A stretch of 53,261 nt of DNA from Thermobifida cellulosilytica TB100 (GTDB lineage Bacteria > Actinomycetota > Actinomycetes > Streptosporangiales > Streptosporangiaceae): positions 1,284,357 to 1,337,617 of the forward strand of contig NZ_KQ950180.1 in NCBI RefSeq assembly GCF_001517975.1. The letters run 5' to 3'. This document shows, piece by piece, positions 1 through 9,224 of the stretch (its first letter is position 1; each line of letters begins with the position of its first letter). The notes below the pieces were generated by a model that saw only the letters and a list, made by a program, of their open reading frames with translations, did no database searches and was not told the origin of the DNA. The translations under genes and the position numbers were made by a program.

Positions 1-1003
1 CCCGCCTCACCTGCTGGGTGCCGACGAAACGCCGTCCGTCCTCCCCCTGCCCGGCGAAGACCAGCCAGGTGGGCCGGGGGGCGCGGCGGCGGCACTCCCG
101 GGTCAGCGCGGACCGGTCCCACGGGGACAGGGCCGGTTCGCCGAACCCCCACGCGGCCGGCGCGGCCCCGCCGAGGCTCTCGGCGAGGGCCTCCGCAGCA
201 CCGCCGAGCGTCAGGTACTCGGAGGCGGTGTGCCGCACCTTCAGGTCGACGAGGAGCTGGCAGCCCGTGCCGCCGCTGCCCCGGGCGAACCCGGTGACCG
301 GACCGGCCGCACCCGCCTGCGCCGGCGCGGGGGCGAACCCCGTCTCGTCGTTCCAGGCCAGCGGGACGCCGGAGAAGCCGTCGTAGTGGCCGCCGGACGG
401 GTTCTCCACCACCCAGCGGGCCTTCAGACTGTTCAGCAGGAGCCGCAGCGGGAACGTGATCCTGGAGTCCGCCGGGGTGACCACCTGGAGGCCCCGGCCG
501 CTCTTCCCGCACTCCGCGAAGGCGTCCACCACCCAGGAGGACATCGGCACCACCGGGCGGTCCTGCACGATCACCCACGCCTTCTCTGCCGTCACGGCGA
601 CCGCCGGGTGGCGTTCGGCGTCCTGGCGGAGGTGGCGGCGCAGCCGGGGCGGCGACGACCAGACCGTGCCGCCGAGCCGCCGCGTCATCTCGTCGGCGAA
701 CCGGTGGGCGACGGCGACGGAACGCTCGTCGGTGTCCACCGCCCGGGCCTCCACCCACCAGCAGGGGTCGGGCGCCCGCTGTGCGGCCTCCGCCCCCAGC
801 AGCCGTTCGACCTCGTCGGGGACGTCGACCCGCTGCGCGGCCTCCACCCCCACCAGGGGGCGGCCCTGCTCGTCGCACAACTGGATGACGGCGCCCCCGC
901 CGGCACCCCTGACCTTCAGCTCCCGACCGGCCCCGACCATCCCCTTGACCAGGGACCGCAGGTCCGGGGCCTGCTCGACCAGCGCCACCACGTCGTAGGT
1001 CAA
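1..1003 (-). CDS. DUF6177-like T7SS-associated protein (partial, C-terminus beyond window)
   Basis: The frame is open from a TTG at 1003 to the window edge (about 334 residues). I recognise the N-terminus (TYDVVALVEQAPDLRSLVKG) as resembling the DUF6177 proteins found next to ESX/type VII genes in actinomycetes; no biochemical role is known to me. The start is chosen because a GAGGAG ribosome site lies just upstream and only 12 nt separate it from the eccC stop, so the two are almost certainly co-transcribed and translationally coupled. No signal peptide or membrane segment is visible, so it is probably cytosolic. The family call rests on remembered similarity and context; the reading frame itself is very solid (high GC3, no stops over 1 kb). 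It could equally be an EccE-like or other ESX accessory protein. Confidence 0.6.
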   Translation of the reverse strand, partial: MTYDVVALVEQAPDLRSLVKGMVGAGRELKVRGAGGGAVIQLCDEQGRPLVGVEAAQRVDVPDEVERLLGAEAAQRAPDPCWWVEARAVDTDERSVAVAHRFADEMTRRLGGTVWSSPPRLRRHLRQDAERHPAVAVTAEKAWVIVQDRPVVPMSSWVVDAFAECGKSGRGLQVVTPADSRITFPLRLLLNSLKARWVVENPSGGHYDGFSGVPLAWNDETGFAPAPAQAGAAGPVTGFARGSGGTGCQLLVDLKVRHTASEYLTLGGAAEALAESLGGAAPAAWGFGEPALSPWDRSALTRECRRRAPRPTWLVFAGQGEDGRRFVGTQQVRR

Positions 1004-1015
1004 CGTCTCTCCTCG

Positions 1016-4000
1016 TCAGCGTTCCAGCAGTCCGGTCTGGATGAGTCGGGGAGCATCGCCGCGCCTGATCCACAGCCCCCGACCCGGCGGTTGCGCGCTG
1101 GCGTACACCCGGGGGAAGAGCTGCCCCTCGCTCCGGTCGCCGGACATGAGCACCACGCCGGTGCCGCCCTCCCGGATGGCCTGGACCAGCGGGTCGTACA
1201 GGCCGCGGCTGGCGCCCGCGACCCGGCGCGCCACCACGAAGTGCAGTCCGATGTCGCGCCCGTTGGCCGCGAAGGGCACGAACGGCGACAGCGGTTTCTG
1301 CCCCGCCGCGGTCAACAGGTCGTAGTCGTCCACGAGGACGACGATGCGGGGGGTGACCGACCCCTGGTTCTCCAGGGAGTCGGGGTCGGTGTCGTCGGGC
1401 ATCCGCCCCTCCAGCTCCTTGGCGACCCCGCCGGAGAGCCCCGCGCACACCCGCGGGTTGCTGGCGTAGCCGCCGAGGTAGGGCTCGGGAATCGCGTCGC
1501 GCAGGGTCCGCCGCGGGTCCATGACCGCGAACACGATCTCGCCGGGGGCGTAGCGGGCCATCAGCCCCTCGGCGACCAGCCGGAGCAGGTTGGTCTTGCC
1601 GCACTCCCCGTCGCCGAGCACCAGCAGGTTCTGGTCGCGGTCGAACAGGTCGAGCAGCACCGGCTCGAACCCGCGCTCGTCCACGCCGATCGGGACCAGG
1701 CGGGTCTCCTCCGGACCGGGGAGGGTCGCGGCCGGCAACTGGTACGGCAGCACCCGCACCGGCGGCGCGACAGGCCCCCGCCAGGCGCCGCTGATCGCCC
1801 GGCACGTCTTCGCCACGACCTCGCCCAGGTCCTCGTCACTGGGCTTGGCGTCGATGCGGGGCAGCGCGATCTGGCCGAACAGTCTGCTGTCGGTGAGCGC
1901 CCGGCCGGGCGTCTTGGGGCTGATGGTCTCGGCGAGCTTGCGGTCGATCGACGAGTCCGAGGCGTCGTTGAGCCGCAGCTCCACCTTCTGCCCGAAGTTC
2001 GCCTGCATGGCGATGCGCACGTCGTTCCAGCGCAGCATCGCGGCCACCACGTGGATGCCGTAGCCGCCGCCGCGCTGCAACAGGTCGGAGATCGCGTCCT
2101 CGATCTCGTCGAAGTCGTTGCGGATCTCGCCGAACCCGTCGATGCACAGCACGACGTCGGCGCACGGCAGTTCGGGGACCTCTCCCCTGGCGTGCATCCG
2201 CCGCAACTGCTGGACGGAGTCGATGCCGCGTTCCCGGAAGATCTCCTGGCGCCGGTCCAGCATGTCCCGGACCTCCTCGACCGTGCGGCGGATCCGCTCG
2301 GTGTCGGTCCGGATCGCGACGCCGCCGACGTGCGGCAGGTCGGACAGCGCCTGGAGGCCGCCGCCGACCAGGTCGAGCGCGTAGATCGCCACCTGGCTGG
2401 GCGTGTGGGTGAGCGCGGTGGACAGGACCAGGGTGCGCAGCAGCGTCGTCTTGCCGGTCTGCGGGCCGCCGATGATCGCCAGGTGGCCGCCGGAGGCGGT
2501 CAGGTCGATGTTCCACAGCCCTTGCCACTGCCTCGCCGGGTCGTCGAGCAGCCCGACGGGGACGTGCAGCGCCCCGGGGTCCACCGGGAGCCGCATCGCG
2601 TCCCCGGTGATCTGCACCGGGCCGGTGACCAGGTCGAGGGTGGTCGCCTCCGGCAAGGGCGGCAGCCAGATGTCGCGGGTCCGTTCGCCGTGGCGGGCGA
2701 GCTGCCCGACCATCACCTCCAGCAGCGTCGGACCGGAGGAGCGCTCCGGCATCGGCTCCTCCTCGGTCTCCGCCGACGCCCTCTGCTCGGAGTCCCCCGT
2801 GTTGTAGGCGGAGTACCTGCGCACCGGCAGGGGCCCCTTGCGGGTCTCCTCCTCCTCGACGACCGGCCCACGGTAGGGCCCGGAGACGTAGCCCGCCTTG
2901 AACCGCTGGTAGACGCTGGTGTCGACCTTGAGGTAGCCGAAGCCGGGCAGCGCCGGGAGGTGGAAGGCGTCGGGGGTGTTGAGGACGGTGCGGCTCTCCT
3001 CCTCGGAGAAGGTGCGCAGCCCCAGCCGGTAGGACAGGTAGGTGTCCAGGCCCCGCAGCTTTCCCCCCTCGATCCGCTGGCTGGACAGCAGCAGGTGCAC
3101 GCCGATGCTGCGGCCGATCCGGCCGATCGACAGGAACAGCTCGATGAAGTCGGGGCGGGCCGTGAGCAGCTCGCCGAACTCGTCGATGATCACCAGCAGG
3201 TGCGGCAGCGGCGGCAGGGAGGGGTTCTGGGTGCGCAGGTAGGTGTAGTCGCCGATGTTGGCCACGTTGCCCGCGTCCCGCAGCACCTGCTGGCGGCGCT
3301 GCACCTCGCCGGAGAGGCTGGTGTAGACCCGCTCGATCAGCGCGGCGTCGTCCTCCAGGTTGGTGATGACCCCGGCCACGTGCGGGAGTTTCTCGAACGG
3401 CGCGAACGTGGCGCCGCCCTTGTAGTCGACCAGCACCATGCTGACCCGGTCGGGCGGGTGCGTGGCGGCGAGCGCGAGCACCAGCGTGCGCAGCATCTCG
3501 CTCTTGCCGGAGCCGGTGGCGCCCACGCACAGCCCGTGCGGCCCCATGCCGAGCTGCGCCGCCTCCTTGAGGTCGAGGATGACGGGCTGGCCCATGTCGT
3601 CGACGCCGATGGGCACCCGCAGGAACGCGCGTTCGCTGCGGGGCGCCCACAGCCGCTCGACCTCCATGTTCCCCGGGTCGGGCACCCCCATCAGGGTGGT
3701 GAAGTCGACGCTTCCGCCCTCGGCGGCGGTCTCCTCGATCGACTCGGCGGACAGCCGCAGCGGCGCGAGCATCCGCGCCAGCCCTTCGAGCGTGGCGGCG
3801 GGAACGTCGTCGACGGTGCCGGAGAAGCGCACCGGCGTCTCGGCGCGCAGGTCCTCCACCCGCACCTGGTCGCCGGAGACGGTCAGGCGGATGCTGACGT
3901 CCCCGGGCTCGTCCACCTGGTCGGCGACCAGGTGGACCACGGTGACCCCGAGGTCGGCGGGGGCCACCGCCTCGTCGGGGCGCACCAGCTCGTGGGCCAC

Positions 4001-4990
4001 CCCGCCGTGGGTGTCGTGCACCACCAGCAGTCGGCGCATCATCCGGTACGCCTCGCGCTTGCCCATGCCGCGGCGGACCTCGGCGGCGAAGTCGGTGCGG
4101 GAGCGGAGCTCGTCGGAGAGCAGCGCCCCCAGCTTCGCGGGGGTGGGCGCGACGAGCCGGGCGGGGACGCCGCCGTCGCGCCGCTGCGGGTCGAGCACCT
4201 GCGGCAGCCACTTCAACCAGGCCCAGTCGTCGGCCCGGTCCTCGCCGTGCATCACCGCCAGCGCCGCGTCCTCGGGGGCGTGGAACACGCTGAAGTGGGC
4301 GACCAGCGCCCGCACCAGGCGCAGTACGTCCTCGCGCTCCCCCACCACGCTGACGTTGCCGACCATGTCGAGCGGGACGGTGAGCGGCATGTCGGGGAGC
4401 GTGGTGAAGCGCCGGATCACGCCCTGGGCCTCCGACAGCATGAACGGGTCGGTGGGCGCCAGCGCGGTGCCGCGTTCGGCGAGCCGCAGCGGCTGCCCCG
4501 GCATGCGGCCGACGCCGACCCGGACCCGCAGGAAGTCGTCGTCCCTGCGGCGGCGCTCCCACAGGCGGGTGGGGTCGCGCACGATGTCGTAGAGCGCCTC
4601 GGGGGGCGGGTTGAGCAGGCGGGCGCGGGCGTGGATCTCCTGCTCCTCCTCGCTCAGCTCCTCCCGCAGCTCCTCCAGGTACTCCAGGTACCGCTCGCGC
4701 TGGACGCGGCGCTGCCGGGCGGCCTGGCCGCGCCGGGAGAAGATCATGACCGCGCCGGCGAGCAGCGCGACGACGAGCACCACCGCACCCAGTGCCATGA
4801 ACGCGGGGTTGCGCAGCACCATCATGATGGTCAGCGAGGCCATCATGCCGACCATGGGCAGCAGGCCCATCAGGGGATTGCCCTGGGCGTTCCCCTCGGG
4901 CAGGGTGGGCGGCGCCTCGACGTTGCGGGTCTCGCGCTGCGCGGGCGGGTGGACCGTCCGTGCTGGCCGGTGCACGATGCGGGTGGTCAC
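1016..4990 (-). CDS. eccC: EccC, type VII secretion FtsK/SpoIIIE-type ATPase
   Basis: Motor ATPase of the ESX/type VII secretion machine, which recognises WXG100 substrates and drives export through the inner membrane. The product is 1324 residues, the usual size for a fused EccCa/EccCb. Two membrane segments lie near residues 41-58 and 62-84, followed by an acidic/basic helical linker. Three ATPase domains follow, with P-loops GATGSGKSE (Lys about 496), GPQTGKTT (Lys about 847) and GDGECGKTN (Lys about 1132), and Walker B strands LLVIIDEFGE, VVLCIDGFGE and IVVLVDDYD. Start: GTG at 4990 follows AAGGGAG at 5-nt spacing; an in-frame extension to 5338 is low-complexity and unlikely to be coding. 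It sits alone with a DUF6177-like gene, about 8 kb and opposite in strand from the esx/eccD unit, which is unusual but seen in actinomycetes. Membrane-anchored. Confidence 0.95.
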   Translation of the reverse strand: MTTRIVHRPARTVHPPAQRETRNVEAPPTLPEGNAQGNPLMGLLPMVGMMASLTIMMVLRNPAFMALGAVVLVVALLAGAVMIFSRRGQAARQRRVQRERYLEYLEELREELSEEEQEIHARARLLNPPPEALYDIVRDPTRLWERRRRDDDFLRVRVGVGRMPGQPLRLAERGTALAPTDPFMLSEAQGVIRRFTTLPDMPLTVPLDMVGNVSVVGEREDVLRLVRALVAHFSVFHAPEDAALAVMHGEDRADDWAWLKWLPQVLDPQRRDGGVPARLVAPTPAKLGALLSDELRSRTDFAAEVRRGMGKREAYRMMRRLLVVHDTHGGVAHELVRPDEAVAPADLGVTVVHLVADQVDEPGDVSIRLTVSGDQVRVEDLRAETPVRFSGTVDDVPAATLEGLARMLAPLRLSAESIEETAAEGGSVDFTTLMGVPDPGNMEVERLWAPRSERAFLRVPIGVDDMGQPVILDLKEAAQLGMGPHGLCVGATGSGKSEMLRTLVLALAATHPPDRVSMVLVDYKGGATFAPFEKLPHVAGVITNLEDDAALIERVYTSLSGEVQRRQQVLRDAGNVANIGDYTYLRTQNPSLPPLPHLLVIIDEFGELLTARPDFIELFLSIGRIGRSIGVHLLLSSQRIEGGKLRGLDTYLSYRLGLRTFSEEESRTVLNTPDAFHLPALPGFGYLKVDTSVYQRFKAGYVSGPYRGPVVEEEETRKGPLPVRRYSAYNTGDSEQRASAETEEEPMPERSSGPTLLEVMVGQLARHGERTRDIWLPPLPEATTLDLVTGPVQITGDAMRLPVDPGALHVPVGLLDDPARQWQGLWNIDLTASGGHLAIIGGPQTGKTTLLRTLVLSTALTHTPSQVAIYALDLVGGGLQALSDLPHVGGVAIRTDTERIRRTVEEVRDMLDRRQEIFRERGIDSVQQLRRMHARGEVPELPCADVVLCIDGFGEIRNDFDEIEDAISDLLQRGGGYGIHVVAAMLRWNDVRIAMQANFGQKVELRLNDASDSSIDRKLAETISPKTPGRALTDSRLFGQIALPRIDAKPSDEDLGEVVAKTCRAISGAWRGPVAPPVRVLPYQLPAATLPGPEETRLVPIGVDERGFEPVLLDLFDRDQNLLVLGDGECGKTNLLRLVAEGLMARYAPGEIVFAVMDPRRTLRDAIPEPYLGGYASNPRVCAGLSGGVAKELEGRMPDDTDPDSLENQGSVTPRIVVLVDDYDLLTAAGQKPLSPFVPFAANGRDIGLHFVVARRVAGASRGLYDPLVQAIREGGTGVVLMSGDRSEGQLFPRVYASAQPPGRGLWIRRGDAPRLIQTGLLER

Positions 4991-5482
4991 CAGCACTCCC
5001 TTCGATGGACGGCTCGGTGGTCTCGGGACCTGAGCGGGGCAGGCACCACACGTACTGTATATAAGGCGCTGCGAACAGCATCCCCCGAAAACGTCCGGCT
5101 GTGGAAAACGGCGGAGGCCCCGGCACTCGACCGATTCCCTGCCCTTTTCCGCCGGCTCCGACACCGGACCGGCCGCAGTTCCCCCGCGGTGCCGGAAGAA
5201 CGGCGCCCGACCTGTTTCCGGAGACGTGCCGTCATCCGGTTCGACGTCGGCGCGAGGATTTCCGTTCACCTTTTCCGGACCGCGCCCGGCCTTTTCCCGA
5301 ACGGCCCCGCCTTCCCTTCCGAGTACCCCGTACCGCACGGACCGTCCGCGGGAGGAGACAATGGTGAACAGCCTGGCCGGCCCCCGATCCGGAGGAGGCG
5401 GCCGAAAGGCTGCACGCGGCGGCCCGGACCGGAACCGTCCGGCTTCTGCTCTGCTACGGCCGCCTCTGCGGAGGGTGCCCGG
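4991..5482 (-). promoter_or_regulatory. Gene-free eccC upstream region with putative -10 box
   Basis: No convincing gene in these 492 nt; the open frames crossing it are proline/arginine-rich with no ribosome site. The only AT island (TGTATATAAG on the + strand, 5057-5066) read leftward gives TATACA about 65 nt upstream of the eccC start, a plausible -10. I see no good -35 partner, so the promoter is tentative. Confidence 0.3.
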
Positions 5483-6199
5483 TCAATGCTTCTCAGCCCA
5501 TTCATCCAGTAAGTCGTACGCCTCGTAGTAGAGCCGCCGCTCCCGCTCCTCCCGGCTCATCCCCTGCTGTTCGGGTGCCCGCCACCACCAGTGCGACTCC
5601 GGAACCCAGCCGGGGACGTCCTCTTCGGCGACGGGAGGAGCCTCGTCCGCAACTCTCTCGATCATCTCGTCGATCTCCTCGAGTTCCTCCAACTCCTCCC
5701 GGATACCCGCGCTGGAGGGACGCTCCCAGGCGACGCACTCCTCCTTCAACACCTCCAGCCCCGTACGCATCCAGCAGGCACTCTCGAAACCGTCGAGACG
5801 GCCACGCTGCGCGTAGAGGGAGCACTGGTGGAGGTACCTCCGCAGACCGGTGAGGTTGGGCTCACGGCCCAGCAGATCGGTGAGACGGTTCCTGAACTCC
5901 CGCAACTCCCCGTTCCCCGGAGGGGCCTCCCGGAACAGACGCCCCAGATCGGCCATCCACTCCATCGCCCCTTCCGCCCTGGAGGCCCCCGCACCGGAAA
6001 CCCCGCCTTCGAGAAGCAGGAGAACGTTCCGCATCAGCTCCGATGCCGAGGAAAACCCACTCTGCGTACCGGACACACTCCACCCGCCTTCCGCGTAGTC
6101 GCCCAGCGTCCGGGCTGCTCTCGCCATGACCGTTGCCGGGTCGCCGGTGGAGCGTCCCAGCCCGTCCGTGCACACGAGGGCCCCGTGACAGTCGTGCAT
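5483..6199 (-). CDS. Hypothetical protein, distal gene of the toxin/immunity array
   Basis: A 238-residue protein I do not recognise. It is mostly soluble and helical, with two early cysteines (HDCHGALVC), a very acidic stretch near residues 168-185 (EELEELEEIDEMIERVADE) and a Trp-rich/charged C-terminus (SHWWWRAPEQQG, then a Tyr-rich tail). No signal peptide or membrane helix. It is the last leftward gene of the cargo unit that begins near 12866, after the YwqK-type gene, so by position it may be an immunity or orphan-immunity protein; that is inference only. The ATG has a modest GGGG site 7 nt upstream. The frame is open a further 20 or so codons upstream with sensible residues, so the gene could be the surviving 3' part of something longer. 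Confidence 0.6.
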   Translation of the reverse strand: MHDCHGALVCTDGLGRSTGDPATVMARAARTLGDYAEGGWSVSGTQSGFSSASELMRNVLLLLEGGVSGAGASRAEGAMEWMADLGRLFREAPPGNGELREFRNRLTDLLGREPNLTGLRRYLHQCSLYAQRGRLDGFESACWMRTGLEVLKEECVAWERPSSAGIREELEELEEIDEMIERVADEAPPVAEEDVPGWVPESHWWWRAPEQQGMSREERERRLYYEAYDLLDEWAEKH

Positions 6200-6431
6200 G
6201 TCCGTGCCCCGGGAGAACGTCCAGCGGAGACCTTCTCCCCTCCGACGCCGCTGCCGCCCGTGCCCTCAGTGGGAGGCGGTGAACACCCCGGCCTCCTGAG
6301 GAGAGGCCGCGAGACCTCACGCAGCGGCCTCACCGCGATCCCCTGACCGCAACAGCCCTGACCGGGCCCCGGCCTCGCCCCGGCCGGATTCGTGTCCGGT
6401 CGGGTAGACCGCCCTCGCGGACTCCCGCGGT

Positions 6432-6884
6432 TCACCCCCGCCCGGACGGCCACGTCCTGGCCTCTTCGACGGAACCGGGATGGATCTCGTCCTTCACCAG
6501 GTTTTCCTCGTCGTCCCACTCACGCAGGGCCACGATGAATCCCATCTCGTTGAACTCCCTCTCGCCGACGAGATTTCCCTTCGGGCCCCACTCCCTCCAG
6601 AGTCCGACCGCTCCGACCCCGCAGGAGGACGTCCCCTCTACCCGCAGGGTCCCGTCCGGGAACCACTGCCGCTGCGGACCGTGCTCATAGCCGTTCCGGT
6701 AGGTCGTCAGCGCGACCACCTTTCCGTCACGGTCATACTCCACCGCCTCACCGGTGAACGACTCCCCCTCATACACGGCCATGTCGTATTCGAAGTCGAG
6801 GTCTTCCTCGTCGGCCTTGACCGCTTCCGGTTCCCGAGCCGAAACCGCCGGGTCTCCGCCCTGCCGTGAAGACTGCTCGGCCAC
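6432..6884 (-). CDS. YwqK-type MORN-variant repeat protein (orphan antitoxin/immunity candidate)
   Basis: 150 residues with degenerate MORN-variant repeats of the kind annotated as YwqK-family antitoxin: YEGESFTGEAVEYDRDGKVV, YRNGYEHGPQRQWFPDGTL, GLWREWGPKGNLVGEREF, EWDDEENLV. Such repeats are common in immunity or inhibitor proteins of polymorphic toxin loci; the partner here is not identified. The start is GTG at 6884, behind GGAG at 5-nt spacing; a longer in-frame start at 6980 adds an Arg-rich segment unlike a protein N-terminus. The conserved block opens with EEDLDFEYDMAVYEGE. A frameshifted partial copy of the same gene lies at about 7920-8085, showing that the family has been duplicated locally. 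Confidence 0.75.
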   Translation of the reverse strand: MAEQSSRQGGDPAVSAREPEAVKADEEDLDFEYDMAVYEGESFTGEAVEYDRDGKVVALTTYRNGYEHGPQRQWFPDGTLRVEGTSSCGVGAVGLWREWGPKGNLVGEREFNEMGFIVALREWDDEENLVKDEIHPGSVEEARTWPSGRG

Positions 6885-7058
6885 CGCTTCTCCGTCCGTT
6901 CGTCGAGTGCGCCGCACGCCCGTCGCGGAACCGCCGCTCCGGCTCTTCTCGCACCGCTCGCGTCGCCGATTCTCCCGCACGGGTCCGGCCCGCCGCCCTC
7001 CGAGAGCAGCGGCACCAACGGGCGTGCTTCCCCCTACCGGACGCCCGTTGCAGCCGGT

Positions 7059-7246
7059 TCACCGGTCCATCGCGTCCAGTTCGGCCGGATCCATGAGCGC
7101 ATGCGGTTCATCCGTGAAGTACTCACTGCGTATGCCTCTGGGAAAGCTGACGAAGTCCACCTCGATGAAGCCCGTCCCGTCCAGGAGAACCCGCTGCCGC
7201 GCTCGTACATCAACAGCAGCGGCTCGAACGGACTTGCCATCTGCAT
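7059..7246 (-). pseudogene. Frameshifted duplicate of the C-terminal third of the 7267-7770 gene
   Basis: Directly downstream of the intact gene, a second copy of its 3' end is readable in two frames. The first frame gives FEPLLLMYERGSGFS (intact gene: FEPLLLMYERGNSFS) and the second gives LDGTGFIEVDF...DEPHALMDPAELDAMDR (intact: MEGTGYVEVGT...SEPFAHMDREQLDDMDN). The switch falls near 7184, where one base equivalent to the A of the intact ATG codon is missing. No start codon with a ribosome site precedes it. This is a decayed tandem cassette, as left by recombination in immunity arrays. The alternative of a sequencing error would still leave a truncated duplicate without an N-terminus. Confidence 0.75.
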
Positions 7247-7266
7247 CTCCGTCTGGTCCCGTGGAG

Positions 7267-7770
7267 TCAGTTGTCCATGTCGTCCAACTGTTCTCGGTCC
7301 ATGTGAGCAAAAGGCTCGGAGCTGAGGTATTCGTCCTTACTCCATTTTGGTATCGCCGTGGTTCCAACCTCCACGTACCCTGTACCTTCCATGCTGAACG
7401 AGTTCCCGCGCTCGTACATGAGCAGCAGCGGTTCGAACGGATCCGGCAGGTCGGGGATCTGGATCTCAGCATCCCGCAGGGCTTCGAAGTGCAGCGACCA
7501 GGAACACGTGCGGACGACCATGGGGAAAACCAGGGTGGGGAGGCTTTCCTCCATCTCTTCCACGATCTTCTGGTCGGCTCGTACGTCGGGGTCGACCCGC
7601 CGAGCGAAGTCGTCGAAGGGCCACAGCGAACCGATCTCCTCAGACCACCAGGCAGAGCGACGCAGGTACTCCCGCATGAGGTTCACCTGGGAGAGCCTGT
7701 TTCCCGGTTTCTCGGTCCAGTCGATGTTCATTATCCGCCGGGCGAGACGCGCAACCGATCCGTCCGTCAC
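7267..7770 (-). CDS. Hypothetical protein of the cargo array (immunity candidate)
   Basis: 167 residues, soluble, acidic, no known motif that I recognise. The N-terminal half is helical (DGSVARLARRIMNIDW, LMREYLRRSAWWSEEIG); the C-terminal half contains FEPLLLMYERG and ends in DREQLDDMDN. The GTG start has an excellent GGGAGG site 7 nt upstream, so it is clearly translated. Its 3' end is duplicated in broken form on both sides (7059-7246 and 7809-7918), which identifies it as a cassette that recombines. Its position in a leftward array behind a secreted toxin suggests an immunity role; no direct evidence. Confidence 0.65.
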   Translation of the reverse strand: MTDGSVARLARRIMNIDWTEKPGNRLSQVNLMREYLRRSAWWSEEIGSLWPFDDFARRVDPDVRADQKIVEEMEESLPTLVFPMVVRTCSWSLHFEALRDAEIQIPDLPDPFEPLLLMYERGNSFSMEGTGYVEVGTTAIPKWSKDEYLSSEPFAHMDREQLDDMDN

Positions 7771-8085
7771 TGGAATTCCTCCCTTGTTTTCTCCACCAGT
7801 TCGTCACGGAGTGCAGCGTCCGGGAGAGCACATGCGGACAACCACGGGGAAATCAGAGCGGGATCCTCTCCCCCGCCTCTTCCACGATCCTTCTGGTCGG
7901 CTCGTCCATCGGGGGCGAGCGGACCGTGCCCGCAGTCGTTCCGGTTCGTCGGCGCAACGACCCGCCCCGTCACGGTGGTACTCCACAGCCCACACGGTGA
8001 ACGGCTTCTCGGTACACGGCCATGTCGTACTCGAATGTCGAGGTCCTCCCCGTCGCCCCTGACCGTTCCGGGGTTCTCGGACGGC
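7771..8085 (-). pseudogene. Mosaic remnant: YwqK-type 5' fragment joined to fragment of the 7267-7770 gene
   Basis: Reading leftward from about 8085, the DNA matches the intact YwqK-type gene (GAGGACCTCGAC, then GAGTACGACATGGCCGTGTA and a GTGGAGTACCACCGTGACGG block) but with several small indels that break the frame. From about 7918 to 7809 it then matches the middle of the 7267-7770 gene (CGACCAGAAGGATCGTGGAAG; CATGTGCTCTCCCGGACGCT), again out of frame. No intact coding frame spans it. Two unrelated array members have been spliced and have decayed. Confidence 0.75.
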
Positions 8086-8264
8086 TCCGCCCCCGAACAG
8101 AGCGGTCCGATCAACGGTCCGCGCCACGCCGCCATCGAGCAGGAACCCTGCGGACCGTCTCACCCGACCGAGCGGAACCGGACGGCGATTCACCGGCACA
8201 ACCGCGGTCAGGGGCTTGCGTTGGTCATCCGTCGTCGGCGCCACGCTGTTCCCCCCGAGGGGGG

Positions 8265-9224
8265 TCAGGAGCCTCCACGGACCTCGCCGAACGCCTGCCG
8301 CAGCAGAGCACCCCATGCCCCGCTGTCCGCGGGGAGGGCCGCACGGAGCACCTCGCGACCGGGGCCACCGGGCGCCCCGGCACCTCCCCGGAAGCGCCAC
8401 GAAGCGACCGCCGCCTCCCCGCTCCCGACCGTGACCAGGAAGCAGGGCGCCTGGTCTGTGAAATTCTCGGGCGTCGTCCCGATCGTCGTGGCGATCACTC
8501 CGAGGGGGTCGTCCACCCGCCCGCCGAGTTCTCCTCCGGACAGGTAGTCGACCACCGCCTCCGCCGCGTTCCCGACCAGTTCGGTCTCCTCCGGGGAGGA
8601 CCTGAGTTCGATGATCGGGCCGAGTGCGGCACCGCCGTCTCCCTCCAGGGGCTCGAAAATCACCAGCCTGCCGAAGGAGGAGACCCTGAAGGACACGTTC
8701 GCGGCCGTCGGGCCGGGCTTTCCGGGGGAGGGCCTGGGCACGGGCGAGGAGAGCACCGACTCCGCTTTCAGCGACTCGTCGGTGATGTCCACGGGGGGCG
8801 TGAAGTCCCGTACCCCGTTTTCGGGGGAGAACTCCGCGGCGAGCGCCTCCGCGTCGTGTACCGCATAGACCATCGGAGTGTTGAGGGCGACGAGCCGTTG
8901 GAACAGCTTCCGCCCGATGCTCCGCCCCTGCCCGGGAGCCTCGGCCTCGGTACGGCGGCTGAACTCCACGGAGATCTCGTACCTGCAGGATTCGAGGGCC
9001 GTGCCGGAGAACATCTCTTCTCCCTCGCCACTCTCGTCCAGCAGCTCCTCGACGGTCACCTCGGCGGTGCCGGGGACGCCGACGAGGGCTTCGAGGTCGA
9101 CGAAGAAACGCGCCTCTTCGGCGCCCGCCATGAGCGCGGGAGAGCGGAAGGCCCTGGCGGCCGCCACGGAAAGCCGCACCAGCCCGGGGAAGTCCCGGAT
9201 GTAGAAGTCTACAGTTCCACCCAT
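8265..9224 (-). CDS. Hypothetical protein overlapping the toxin gene (candidate cognate immunity protein)
   Basis: 319 residues, soluble, family not recognised. It contains a YEISVEFSRR strand, FSPENGVRDFTPPVDI, a VSFRVSSFGRLVIFEPLEG strand and a C-terminal VASWRFRGG region; it looks alpha/beta with no membrane segment. Its ATG at 9224 lies inside the last codons of the toxin gene (overlap about 16 nt, different frame), so the two are translationally coupled. In polymorphic toxin loci the gene immediately downstream of the toxin is normally its immunity protein, so that is the preferred inference. A GTG at 9239 would add five residues. An ESX chaperone of EspG type is another possibility, though EspG genes usually precede their substrates. 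Confidence 0.65.
   Translation of the reverse strand: MGGTVDFYIRDFPGLVRLSVAAARAFRSPALMAGAEEARFFVDLEALVGVPGTAEVTVEELLDESGEGEEMFSGTALESCRYEISVEFSRRTEAEAPGQGRSIGRKLFQRLVALNTPMVYAVHDAEALAAEFSPENGVRDFTPPVDITDESLKAESVLSSPVPRPSPGKPGPTAANVSFRVSSFGRLVIFEPLEGDGGAALGPIIELRSSPEETELVGNAAEAVVDYLSGGELGGRVDDPLGVIATTIGTTPENFTDQAPCFLVTVGSGEAAVASWRFRGGAGAPGGPGREVLRAALPADSGAWGALLRQAFGEVRGGS

Noticed and set aside
230-5512. 1760-codon open frame on the + strand opposite eccC
   Set aside because: It is the mirror frame of GC-rich eccC; no ribosome site, low-complexity composition and no domain.
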